Assembly (NCBI RefSeq): GCF_046254955.1
Contig: NZ_JBJXRG010000001.1
Span: 1,736,001 to 1,800,000 of the forward strand
Length of the DNA: 64,000 nt
DNA from: Qipengyuania_C sp046254955
Lineage (GTDB): Bacteria; Pseudomonadota; Alphaproteobacteria; Sphingomonadales; Sphingomonadaceae
Reading direction: 5' to 3'
Positions 28,376 through 36,741 of this stretch are shown piece after piece. Position numbers and translations under genes: made by a program. The notes under the pieces are model-generated. The model had not been told where the DNA came from. It worked only from the letters and a program-made list of their open reading frames with translations, and searched no databases. Numbering within the stretch: position 1 is the stretch's first letter; each line of letters begins with the position of its first letter.

Positions 28376-29971
28376 CTATTCGTCCACCCGTTCCAGCTGG
28401 AGGTCGTGGAAGTCATATGAGAAGTCGGTCAATTCGGAGATCGCTTTCATGCGAATCCCTGCAACCTTGCCTTCGATCGTGATGAAATCGACAAAAGCAT
28501 CGGCCTTGAGCGAACTGTCGGGCCAGAAGGCGGCGAAACGGTCGCGATCGACGTGTGTCAGCGCGCCATCGAGGATTTCGCTGCGCCCCATGTCGATGAA
28601 CAGTCCCGCAGCCTCGGTCTCGATAATGCGCACTTCCCCGTACCACGGGTCGCGATAGGTTCCGGCATAGGCCGAAAGCGGCAGGCTGGGCGGTGCGATA
28701 TCGGCGGGTGCAGTGCTGGCGGTATCCGCGATCAGCTGCGTGCCTTCGGCTTCCGCCTTGGCGAACGCAGCGCCCCAGTCGGCAATGAAGTCGTTCTCTG
28801 GCGCTCCCAGTAGCGCGCTTGCGGTATGGAAATTGAAAGTCGATGCAGCGCCGCGATAGTCATTGGTCGCCGAAAAGATCACGATGTCCTTGTCGGGCAG
28901 CATGAGGAAGTGACTGACCACACCGGGCGCGCCGCCGCCGTGGCTAACAGCCAGCGTGCCTTCGAAATCCTGCACGCTCCACCCCAGCGCGTAATTCGAG
29001 ATATGCGAGGAACCCGCACGGCGCAGAGCACCGCTGACGCCTTGCGGCGTAACGCCTTTCCAGACTTCGCGCGCCTGTTCTTCGCTGAGGAGCCGGGTGC
29101 CATCGGTTGTCACGCCGCCATCGAGCCAGAACTGGCCCCATTTCATCATTGCGCCGGTGTCACACCAGATACCGCCTGCGGCACTCCATGTCGGGGAGAA
29201 GTTGAGGCGTTCGTCGATCGGGACACCGTCTGCGGCGCCCGCAGCGCGTTCATGCCCGGTGACCACCGGAGTGCCGGGCGGGATGAGGCTCATATCTGCC
29301 GCGCAATCCTCCATCCCGACAGGAAGGAGTATCTCACTGGTCACAAAGTCGGACCAGTTCTTGCCCGACACGCGCTCGATGATCTCGCCAGCGACGATGT
29401 AGAGCAGGTTATCATAAGCGTATTCCGCACGGAATCCGGTCGTCGGGCGCAAATGGGGCAGGGCGGCGATCACGTCCTTCGGTTCGGCATCGCCATCGGG
29501 CCAGATCAGCAGGTCGCCAGCGCCCAGCGGCAATCCCGAGCGGTGCGTCAGCGCGTCGCGCACCGTGAATCGTTCGCTCACCCACGGATCCCACATGGAA
29601 AATTCAGGGACATAGGTGCGGATGGGGGCATCCCATTCGACCTCCCCGCGATCAACGAGGATCGCGAGCGCAGTGGTGGTGAAAGCCTTGGATATGCTGG
29701 CGATGGGAAACAGCATGTCCTGCGTCACCGCGCGCTCTGTGCCTTCTTCGGCGAGACCTGATGCCGCATGGAACACCACCTCGCCATCGACCATCACCGC
29801 AGCAACCATGCCCGTGGAATCGAACGCCTGGATGGTGCGCTGCATGTCGGTAGCAAAGTCGGGGAGGGGGCGGGCGGCTTCGGTTTCCTCGACCGCCGGC
29901 TGTGCTTGAGCCTGAGCCACAGAGGCGAGAGCGAGCGAAAGCGGCATTGCGGCAATGAGTAGATGCTTCAT
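28376..29971 (-). CDS. Exported serine hydrolase, beta-lactamase/PBP-like (class C fold)
   Basis: A 531-residue protein with a signal peptide (MKHLLIAAMP to SVAQAQA) and a beta-lactamase-fold domain. The SxxK nucleophile is SISK (residues 92-95), with YDN as the second motif and SHGGGAPG in the third-motif position. A C-terminal domain of about 120 residues (SAYAGTYRDPWYGEVRI) is the DUF3471-like extension common in esterase or peptidase members. It is probably a periplasmic esterase or D-amino-peptidase, not a dedicated beta-lactamase. Confidence 0.88.
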   Translation of the reverse strand: MKHLLIAAMPLSLALASVAQAQAQPAVEETEAARPLPDFATDMQRTIQAFDSTGMVAAVMVDGEVVFHAASGLAEEGTERAVTQDMLFPIASISKAFTTTALAILVDRGEVEWDAPIRTYVPEFSMWDPWVSERFTVRDALTHRSGLPLGAGDLLIWPDGDAEPKDVIAALPHLRPTTGFRAEYAYDNLLYIVAGEIIERVSGKNWSDFVTSEILLPVGMEDCAADMSLIPPGTPVVTGHERAAGAADGVPIDERLNFSPTWSAAGGIWCDTGAMMKWGQFWLDGGVTTDGTRLLSEEQAREVWKGVTPQGVSGALRRAGSSHISNYALGWSVQDFEGTLAVSHGGGAPGVVSHFLMLPDKDIVIFSATNDYRGAASTFNFHTASALLGAPENDFIADWGAAFAKAEAEGTQLIADTASTAPADIAPPSLPLSAYAGTYRDPWYGEVRIIETEAAGLFIDMGRSEILDGALTHVDRDRFAAFWPDSSLKADAFVDFITIEGKVAGIRMKAISELTDFSYDFHDLQLERVDE

Positions 29972-30029
29972 GGCTCATGAGTCCTTCGACAAATAACAGA
30001 ATCCGCTGAAACGCTGGGCTGCGTCATAG

Positions 30030-30932
30030 CTATTTGCTTTGCCTGCGCTTGCGCATCATGCCTTCCTGCGCGACGCTGGCAACCAGTTCTCCGTTCTGGT
30101 TGAATATCTGCCCCCGATTGAAGCCGCGACCAGCACCGCTCCACGGACTGTCAGTGGCATAGAGCAGCCACTCGTCTGCACGGGCTTCGCGGTGGAACCA
30201 AAGCGCATGGTCGAGGCTCGCGCCGACCAAATCGCCGCGCATCCAGGATAGCCCGTGGGGGAGTGCAGAAGTGCCAAGCAGCGTGAAATCGCTGGCATAG
30301 GCAATGATGGCGCGATGGATCGCGGAATCATCCGGCAGCGGAGCAACCGTGCGGAACCAGCTATGCGCGCGCGGTTCACTCGGCTGGGAATTCGACCAGT
30401 GGAGAGGGCCGACCGAACGCAATTCAACGGGGCGAGGGCGCATCACCGCGGCGCGTTGGGCTTCGCTGATCCGGTCTCCCGCCTTCTCGACCATCTTGCG
30501 GCGTAAATCCATATCGGGAACCAGCTCTTCGGGTCCCGGCACCTCTGGCATGGGCGCTTCCACATGTTCCAGCCCGTCCTCCGGGGTCTGGAAGCTGGCA
30601 GTGAGATTGAGGATCGGGCGGCCTTCCTGGCTCGCCACGACACGGCGGTTCGAAAAGCTGCGACCGTCGAAGTCGCGCGCAATGGAGTAATCGACCGGCG
30701 GACCTTCTTCACCACCGCGCAGAAAATAGGCGTGAAGTGAATGGGCGGCCTTGCCGTCGGCGACGGTGGCCTGAGCGGCCTGGAGGGCCTGGGCGATCAC
30801 CTGACCGCCGAACATTCGACCCATCCCGCCCTTCTGCGGCCGGCCGACGAACTGGTCCTCGCTCGCCTTGTCGACGGTGAGCAGCTTTACGAAGCCGGCA
30901 ACCAGCTTCTCATCAGGAATTGAGTCTGTCAT
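30030..30932 (-). CDS. tesB: Acyl-CoA thioesterase II
   Basis: A double hot-dog thioesterase that releases CoA from medium and long acyl-CoAs. The 300-residue product has QRMFGGQVIAQAL-like text near the N-terminus (RMFGGQVIAQALQAA), FLRGG, and the second-domain motif ASLDHALWFHR, the usual catalytic Asp region. Its length is typical of TesB. It reads alone, 58 bases from the serine hydrolase start and 118 bases from the hppA stop. Confidence 0.93.
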   Translation of the reverse strand: MTDSIPDEKLVAGFVKLLTVDKASEDQFVGRPQKGGMGRMFGGQVIAQALQAAQATVADGKAAHSLHAYFLRGGEEGPPVDYSIARDFDGRSFSNRRVVASQEGRPILNLTASFQTPEDGLEHVEAPMPEVPGPEELVPDMDLRRKMVEKAGDRISEAQRAAVMRPRPVELRSVGPLHWSNSQPSEPRAHSWFRTVAPLPDDSAIHRAIIAYASDFTLLGTSALPHGLSWMRGDLVGASLDHALWFHREARADEWLLYATDSPWSGAGRGFNRGQIFNQNGELVASVAQEGMMRKRRQSK

Positions 30933-30987
30933 CGAAACCGGCTTTGCGGCAGGCTTACGCGCACGTCAATCTCGGGATCGGACGTGC

Positions 30988-31030
30988 GAAAAGAAAACCC
31001 CGCCCAGCCGGAGCTGGACGGGGTTTTTTG
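30988..31030 (-). terminator. Rho-independent terminator after hppA
   Basis: An 11-base stem (CCCCGCCCAGC and GCTGGACGGGG, one internal mismatch, 4-base loop, about 30998-31023) is flanked by A/T tracts on both sides. On the minus strand it is followed by TTTTCTTTTC, 27 bases past the hppA stop. The T-run on the plus strand side makes it bidirectional in form. Confidence 0.85.
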
Positions 31031-31050
31031 CCCTCGAAGAGCAACTCGGA

Positions 31051-33168
31051 TCAGTGGGCCAGTGCTGCCAGCAGCAGCAGGGCCACGATGTTCGTGATCT
31101 TGATCATCGGGTTCACGGCAGGACCGGCGGTATCCTTGTAAGGATCACCAACGGTGTCGCCCGTCACCGCGGCCTTATGGGCTTCAGAGCCCTTGCCGCC
31201 GTGATTGCCGTCTTCGATGTACTTCTTCGCATTGTCCCATGCGCCGCCACCGGCAGTCATGGAAAGCGCGACGAAGAGACCGCCGACGATCACGCCGAGG
31301 AGCATGGCGCCGAGTGCGGCAAAGCCATTGTCCTGGCCTGCGATCGCCGTGATCACGAAGTAGACCGCAATCGGCGAAAGCACCGGTAGCAGCGACGGAA
31401 TGATCATTTCTTTGATCGCCGCCTTTGTGACGAGGTCGACTGTCCTGGCGTAGTTCGGACGGCTGGTGCCGGCCATGATGCCAGGATCGTTCGCGAACTG
31501 GTCGCGCACGTCGATCACCACGTCACCAGCTGCACGTCCCACAGCGGTCATTCCCATCGCACCGAACAGGTACGGGAGCAGTGCGCCGAGGAAGAGACCG
31601 ACGATCACATAGGGGTTCTCAAGACTGAAGGAAACTTCACCATTGGTGAGGTCGCCATCGAGGAATGTCGGAAAGAACACCCTGAGGTCGGTCGTATAAG
31701 CCGCAAAGAGCACCAGCGCACCGAGACCGGCTGAACCGATGGCATAGCCCTTGGTCACGGCCTTGGTGGTGTTGCCCACGGCATCGAGCAGATCGGTCTT
31801 CTCGCGAACGCTTTCATCGAGACCGGCCATTTCCGCAATGCCGCCGGCGTTATCGGTGACAGGACCGTATGCGTCGAGCGCAACCACCATTCCCGCCAGC
31901 GCCAGCATGGCTGTTGCCGCATAGGCAATACCCATGAGACCCGCGAGCTGGTAGGCAATGATGATGCCCGCCGCGATGACGATGGTGGGCAGGGCAGTCG
32001 ATTCCAGGCTGATGGCCAGACCCTGGATCACATTGGTGCCGTGGCCGGTTTCAGAGGCCTTGGCGATCGAGCGGACCGGACGGTAAGCCGTGCCAGTGTA
32101 GTACTCGGTGATCCAGATGATCAGGCCGGTAATGATGAGACCGAGGAGCGAGCACCAGAACAAGTCCATTCCGGAGAACGCGCTTTCGCCTTCGCCAATG
32201 ACAGTGTCGATGCCGATGGCGTAGTCGGTAACGAGCCAGATCAGCGGAATCGCGAGGACTGCCGAAACGAGGAAGCCCTTGTACATCGCGCCCATCACAT
32301 TGGTGCTGCCTTTGCCAAGGCGCACGAAGTAGGTGCCGATAATGCTAGTGAGGATGCAGGCACCACCGATCAACAGCGGCAATGACATTAGCGGCAATAG
32401 CAGATCGCCAATGCTTGTGAGCAACAGCGCGGTAAGGACCATCGTCGCACCCACGGTGACGACATAGGTCTCAAACAGGTCGGCTGCCATGCCCGCACAG
32501 TCGCCCACGTTGTCGCCAACGTTGTCGGCGATCGTGGCAGGGTTGCGGGGATCGTCTTCGGGAATACCGGCTTCGACCTTGCCGACGAGATCGGCGCCCA
32601 CATCAGCAGCCTTGGTGAAGATACCGCCGCCTAGACGCGCGAAGATCGAGATCAACGAGGCGCCGAATGCCAAACCCACCAGCCCGTCAATGACGGTACG
32701 GTCGCTCGGCGAAAGGCCCATCTGGAAGATGAGAATGTAGAAGAACACCGCAATCGCGAGGAGGGCGAGGCCCGCCACCAGCATGCCGGTGATTGCGCCG
32801 GCACGAAATGCGATAGTGAGGCCCTGCTGCAGTCCGCTTTGCGCGGCAGCAGCAGTACGGACGTTCGAGCGAACCGAGATATTCATCCCGATGTAGCCCG
32901 CGACGCCCGACAGGACTGCACCGATCACGAAGCCGACTGCCGGAACCCAGCCGAGCGCCAGACCCAATACAACTGCGGCAACCACGCCGACAATCGCGAT
33001 GGTTGTGTACTGGCGGTTGAGATAGGCCTGCGCGCCTTCTTGGATCGCGCCAGCGATTTCTTGCATCTTTTCGTTCCCGGCGCCTGCGCTGAGAACTTGG
33101 CGACTGGTGACGATGCCGTAAACGACGGCCAGCAGCCCCAGTCCGATTGAAATGAGAATAAGGTCCAC
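31051..33168 (-). CDS. hppA: Proton-translocating membrane pyrophosphatase, K+-independent type
   Basis: Couples pyrophosphate hydrolysis to proton pumping across the inner membrane. The 705-residue product has about 16 hydrophobic helices. The substrate site is DVGADLVGKVE with EDDPRNPATIADNVGDNVGD. At the position that separates subfamilies it reads GNTTKAVTKGYAIGSA, with lysine in place of alanine, which marks K+-independent H+-pumps. The GTG start at 33168 has AGGAGGGG upstream; the frame is open for 126 more bases, but that part would be untranslated leader. Confidence 0.96.
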   Translation of the reverse strand: MDLILISIGLGLLAVVYGIVTSRQVLSAGAGNEKMQEIAGAIQEGAQAYLNRQYTTIAIVGVVAAVVLGLALGWVPAVGFVIGAVLSGVAGYIGMNISVRSNVRTAAAAQSGLQQGLTIAFRAGAITGMLVAGLALLAIAVFFYILIFQMGLSPSDRTVIDGLVGLAFGASLISIFARLGGGIFTKAADVGADLVGKVEAGIPEDDPRNPATIADNVGDNVGDCAGMAADLFETYVVTVGATMVLTALLLTSIGDLLLPLMSLPLLIGGACILTSIIGTYFVRLGKGSTNVMGAMYKGFLVSAVLAIPLIWLVTDYAIGIDTVIGEGESAFSGMDLFWCSLLGLIITGLIIWITEYYTGTAYRPVRSIAKASETGHGTNVIQGLAISLESTALPTIVIAAGIIIAYQLAGLMGIAYAATAMLALAGMVVALDAYGPVTDNAGGIAEMAGLDESVREKTDLLDAVGNTTKAVTKGYAIGSAGLGALVLFAAYTTDLRVFFPTFLDGDLTNGEVSFSLENPYVIVGLFLGALLPYLFGAMGMTAVGRAAGDVVIDVRDQFANDPGIMAGTSRPNYARTVDLVTKAAIKEMIIPSLLPVLSPIAVYFVITAIAGQDNGFAALGAMLLGVIVGGLFVALSMTAGGGAWDNAKKYIEDGNHGGKGSEAHKAAVTGDTVGDPYKDTAGPAVNPMIKITNIVALLLLAALAH

Positions 33169-33197
33169 GGAATACCCCTCCTGAGAACGTGGAAATA

Positions 33198-33217
33198 GCC
33201 CCGCGGATGAGCGGGGC
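33198..33217 (-). promoter_or_regulatory. Hairpin in hppA 5' leader
   Basis: A perfect 7-base GC stem (GCCCCGC and GCGGGGC) with a 6-base loop lies about 30 bases upstream of the hppA start and just downstream of its predicted transcription start. There is no following T-run, so it is not an obvious terminator. It may stabilise the mRNA or affect translation. Confidence 0.4.
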
Positions 33218-33231
33218 CACAGATGCGCGCC

Positions 33232-33259
33232 GCTATAAGGATTGATCGCGGGGTGACAA
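33232..33259 (-). promoter_or_regulatory. Probable sigma-70-type promoter for hppA
   Basis: On the minus strand TTGTCA (-35) is followed by 16 bases and TATAGC (-10). The predicted start is near 33225, giving a leader of about 57 bases. The -35 box matches consensus at 5 of 6 positions and the -10 box at 4 of 6. Confidence 0.6.
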
Positions 33260-33309
33260 GGGGGGAATCGGCATTGTGCCCGCCCTCTCACCAATTTCCA
33301 TAGGGATGC

Positions 33310-34176
33310 CTAGTGCTGATAACCGAGGTCATCTTCCGGCGAGAGTGGAGCCCCATCGAGCACCAATGCGCCGCCTTGCGATGCCGTTACTTGCCCGATG
33401 CGAGCGGCTTCAACGGGCAAATCGGCTTTAAAATCAGCGGTGAATAGCAGTTGATAGTCATCACCCCAACGAATGCATTCCTCCAAACGTGAACGAACGG
33501 CGACGGGAATCGCGGTGCTCTCCAGCTCGATCGCGGCGTCACTTGCCTTGGCCATACGCCAGCAATCAAGCAGCAGCCCGTCCGAGATGTCCATCATGGC
33601 GGTGACATGCGGAGCCAATACCTTGCCTGCTTCAAGAAGCGGTGTGGGTCGGCGATAGGCTGAGCTATCGGCCTCGGTGCCGTCGCGGAGCGCCTCAAAG
33701 CCCAACATCGCGTGACCCAGCTCGCCGGTCACATAGATACCATCTCCTGCTTGTGCCCCACTGCGGCTCGGAACCGGCGTATGCGCCGCACGACCTATTG
33801 CGGTCAGGCCGAGTACGCGAGGCCCCTCGCTGCGGATCGTGTCGCCACCCAGCAGAGGAACGTCGTGCAATTCTGTGACTTGACGCAGACCCTCTAGGAA
33901 GCACTCGTCCCAGTTTCCCAGCATATGACCTAGCAAAATTCCGACCGGCTCGGCGCCCTTGGCTGACAGATCCGACAAGTTTACGGCGACCAGCTTCCAC
34001 GCCACATCGGCGGGATCGGCATCCGGTAGGAAATGTGTGCCTTCGGCCATTGCATCATGCGTGATGATTAGCGTCTCGCTGCCGATCTCGAGAACTGCGC
34101 AGTCATCCTCAAGCTCGCGCGCTCCCGCGTGAAGCGGCAAAGTGCGCAAGGCTGCGATGAAATCGGCTTCGTTCAT
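33310..34176 (-). CDS. thiL: Thiamine-monophosphate kinase
   Basis: Makes the cofactor thiamine diphosphate from thiamine monophosphate and ATP. The 288-residue product has the family motifs: DDCAVLEIG near residue 28, THDAMAEGTHF, the magnesium-binding AVNLSDLSAKGAEPVG, and MDISDGLLLD. The start at 34176 is preferred to a longer frame reaching into the adjacent long hairpin. It lies downstream of nusB in the his-nusB-thiL string, a common alphaproteobacterial order. Confidence 0.94.
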   Translation of the reverse strand: MNEADFIAALRTLPLHAGARELEDDCAVLEIGSETLIITHDAMAEGTHFLPDADPADVAWKLVAVNLSDLSAKGAEPVGILLGHMLGNWDECFLEGLRQVTELHDVPLLGGDTIRSEGPRVLGLTAIGRAAHTPVPSRSGAQAGDGIYVTGELGHAMLGFEALRDGTEADSSAYRRPTPLLEAGKVLAPHVTAMMDISDGLLLDCWRMAKASDAAIELESTAIPVAVRSRLEECIRWGDDYQLLFTADFKADLPVEAARIGQVTASQGGALVLDGAPLSPEDDLGYQH

Positions 34177-34193
34177 TTCGTATGTTGAGCCGT

Positions 34194-34275
34194 GGCCGCC
34201 AGCTCCCTCCACCCTTCCAGCCGGATCCTACTCCGGAGTGATAATCCGGGTGGAAGGGTGGAGGGAGCGGGTGGC
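34194..34275. repeat. Long near-perfect inverted repeat between nusB and thiL
   Basis: Two arms of 33 bases can pair. An 18-base perfect core (GCTCCCTCCACCCTTCCA with its complement, 34202-34219 and 34251-34268) is extended inward by CCGGAT/ATCCGG after a G-G mismatch. It is extended outward by GGCC-type pairing with one wobble and one mismatch. The 18-base loop contains its own palindrome, ACTCCGGAGT. RNA from either strand would form a very stable hairpin. It fills almost the entire intergenic gap. Confidence 0.85.
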
Positions 34276-34288
34276 CCGGAACCACAGA

Positions 34289-34747
34289 TCAAGAGCGCAC
34301 CTCTTTGGCGAGTGCGTCGAGTATCCCATTGACGAATTTTGCTTCGCGATCATCGAAGAAGGCTTTGGCTACGTCGACATATTCGTCGATCACTGTAGCG
34401 ACGGGCACGTCGGCACGCGCGACGAGTTCAAACGCACCGGCACGCAGCACTTGAAGCATCGTCTTGTCGAGCCGTGACAGTTTCCAGCCTTCTGCGAGCT
34501 TGACAGATACCAGCTCGTCCAACTCGTCACGCCGCGCATCCACGCCGCTGACAATGTCGTCGAAGAATGCGGTTTCGGCCTCGAGGTATTGTTCGTCCTC
34601 GATTGTTTGGCCGAGCCGATGCTGGTGAAACTCGTTGAGAAGCTTGGCAAGCGCGGTGCCTTCCATGCTCTGCTGGTACAAAGCCTGGACTGCCGCCAGG
34701 CGAGCGGCAGATCTTGCCTGCGAACGCGGTGATGCAGTAGAATTCAC
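34289..34747 (-). CDS. nusB: Transcription antitermination factor NusB
   Basis: All-helical RNA-binding factor that acts with NusE in rRNA antitermination. The 152-residue product has AARLAAVQALYQQSMEG at the N-terminus and the C-terminal VIDEYVDVAKAFFDDREAKFVNGILDALA, both diagnostic. It starts at GTG overlapping the hisD stop by 4 bases (GTGA on the coding strand). Confidence 0.95.
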   Translation of the reverse strand: MNSTASPRSQARSAARLAAVQALYQQSMEGTALAKLLNEFHQHRLGQTIEDEQYLEAETAFFDDIVSGVDARRDELDELVSVKLAEGWKLSRLDKTMLQVLRAGAFELVARADVPVATVIDEYVDVAKAFFDDREAKFVNGILDALAKEVRS

Positions 34748-36039
34748 TTGAGACGTTCCTCGATCGAGCGTGCGTGGGCGGGAAGCCCCTCTGCATGAGC
34801 TAGCGCAGCCGCAGCCGGGCCGATTTTCCGCAATCCGTCGTCGTCGACTCCGATGAAGCTTGTCCGCTTCATGAAGTCGAGCACCGAGAGCCCGCTCGAG
34901 AAACGCGCGCGGCGGCCGGTTGGCAGTACATGATTAGGTCCGGCAACATAATCGCCCACGGCTTCAGGCGTCATACGTCCAAGGAAAACGCTTCCGGCGT
35001 GCCGCAGCTTGGCGAAGAGCGCCCCAGGATCAGCCACCGCCAGTTCGACATGCTCGGCCGCCAGCCGGTTGGCGAGCGGGATCGCATCGTCGAGCGTCTC
35101 GACCACAATGATGGCTCCATGCGTGTCGACGCTTTCGCGAGCGGTTTGCGCAGTGGAAAGCTGGGTACATTGCACGTCGATCGCATCGGCTACGAGGGCA
35201 GCGAATTGCCCATCATCGGTAATCAGGATCGATTGCGAGGTCGGATCATGCTCGGCCTGGCTTAAGAGGTCGGCGGCAATCCAGTCCGGATCGTTGTCGG
35301 CGTCAGCAATTACGAGAATTTCACTCGGTCCGGCGACCATATCGATGCCGACTACGCCGTAAAGCTGGCGCTTGGCTTCTGCGACCCAAGCATTGCCCGG
35401 GCCGGTCACCACGTCGACCGGCTTGATCCGGTCGGTACCGTAGGCGAGCGCAGCGACCGCTTGTGCCCCGCCGATACGCCAGATCTTGTCCACTCCGGCG
35501 ATGTGCGCTGCTGCAAGGACCAGCGGATTGGCTTCGCCCTTGCGTGTGGGTGTGACCACGGCAATCCGCTCCACTCCCGCGACCTTCGCCGGGATGGCGT
35601 TCATCAGCAGCGAAGAAGGATAGGCTGCACGGCCGCCCGGAACATAGAGCCCTGCCGCATCGACCGCGCTCCAGCGCGCGCCGAGTCTGATTCCATCATC
35701 GTCGCGGTAGTCGCGATCTTCGGGAAGCTGCCCTTCGTGGTAGGCCCGGATACGCTTCGCGGCGAGATCAAGCGCGTCGCGCAAGTCAGGCTCCAAGGCC
35801 TCGTATGCAACCTTGCAATCTGCGAGCGAGATCGACCAACCATCTTCACCCTCGACTGCCAGCCTATGGTCATCGAAGCGCATCGAATATTCGACTAGCG
35901 CTGCATCGCCGCGCGAACGAACATCGGCAATGATATCGGCCACGTCGCGGCTGACTTCGATATCACCGTCACGGCGCGAATTGACGAGCTTCCTGAAGCT
36001 TTTAGCAAATCCCTCGTCGCTAGCCTTGAGCGTGCGCAT
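34744..36039 (-). CDS. hisD: Histidinol dehydrogenase
   Basis: Zinc- and NAD-dependent enzyme that oxidises histidinol to histidine in the last two steps of histidine synthesis. The 431-residue product contains YVPGGRAAYPSSLLMNAIPA, GPGNAWVAEAKRQLYG, AGPSEILVIAD and SQAEHDPTSQ, then GPNHVLPTGRRARFSSGLSV near the C-terminus with metal-ligand histidine. It shares one base with the hisG stop (TGATG). The frame is open for 237 bases further inside hisG and the start is set at the coupling site. Confidence 0.97.
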   Translation of the reverse strand: MRTLKASDEGFAKSFRKLVNSRRDGDIEVSRDVADIIADVRSRGDAALVEYSMRFDDHRLAVEGEDGWSISLADCKVAYEALEPDLRDALDLAAKRIRAYHEGQLPEDRDYRDDDGIRLGARWSAVDAAGLYVPGGRAAYPSSLLMNAIPAKVAGVERIAVVTPTRKGEANPLVLAAAHIAGVDKIWRIGGAQAVAALAYGTDRIKPVDVVTGPGNAWVAEAKRQLYGVVGIDMVAGPSEILVIADADNDPDWIAADLLSQAEHDPTSQSILITDDGQFAALVADAIDVQCTQLSTAQTARESVDTHGAIIVVETLDDAIPLANRLAAEHVELAVADPGALFAKLRHAGSVFLGRMTPEAVGDYVAGPNHVLPTGRRARFSSGLSVLDFMKRTSFIGVDDDGLRKIGPAAAALAHAEGLPAHARSIEERLK

Positions 36040-36698
36040 CAGCCTGCCTTCCGCTTCTCGGCATCGGCGCGGAAGCGATCGACGAGCTCTCCGACGCGCC
36101 GATCGGTCTTGAGGGCGGCGCGATTGACGATCAGTCGTGCTGTGATGTCGATAATCTTTGCGGTTTCGACCAGGCCATTGTCTTTCAGCGTTTGGCCGGT
36201 CGAGACTAAATCGACAATCCGCCCGGACAGGCCAAGGCTCGGCGCAATCTCCATCGCCCCGTTGAGCTTGACGCATTCGGCCTGGATACCCTGCGCTTCA
36301 AAGTGGCGGCGGGTGATGTTGGGATACTTCGTGGCGACGCGCAGGTGGCTCGCACCATTCGCCGTTCCGGTAACGCCCGTTGGCTCGGCAATGGACAGAC
36401 GGCAGTGTCCGATATCTAGATCAACCGGAGCGTAGAGATCCGAATAATCGAATTCCTCGACCACATCCGATCCGACAATTCCTACTTGCGCGGCGCCATG
36501 AGCGACAAAGGTCGCCACGTCGAAAGCGCGCACGCGGATCAGGCGCATGTCATCGCGATTGGTCGCAAAAGTCAGAGAACGATTGGCCTTGTCGTGAAAC
36601 GCCGCTTCCGGCTCGACGCCGGCGCGGGCCATCACCGGGAGGGCCTCGTCGAGGATCCGTCCCTTGGGGACGGCAAAGGTAAGCTGCTTTGCACTCAT
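36039..36698 (-). CDS. hisG: ATP phosphoribosyltransferase catalytic subunit, short form
   Basis: First enzyme of histidine synthesis. The 219-residue product starts SAKQLTFAVPKGRILDEALPVM and has VGIVGSDVVEE and the PRPP-binding GRIVDLVSTGQTLKDNGL. The short form lacks the C-terminal regulatory domain of long HisG and normally needs the regulatory partner HisZ, which is not in this window. The start is either 36698 or an ATG 12 bases upstream; no ribosome site decides. It leads the hisG-hisD-nusB-thiL string. Confidence 0.95.
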   Translation of the reverse strand: MSAKQLTFAVPKGRILDEALPVMARAGVEPEAAFHDKANRSLTFATNRDDMRLIRVRAFDVATFVAHGAAQVGIVGSDVVEEFDYSDLYAPVDLDIGHCRLSIAEPTGVTGTANGASHLRVATKYPNITRRHFEAQGIQAECVKLNGAMEIAPSLGLSGRIVDLVSTGQTLKDNGLVETAKIIDITARLIVNRAALKTDRRVGELVDRFRADAEKRKAG

Positions 36699-36741
36699 GG
36701 CGCGGCGCATCTAGGGCTTGCCCGGGCAAAGGGCAACGCAA

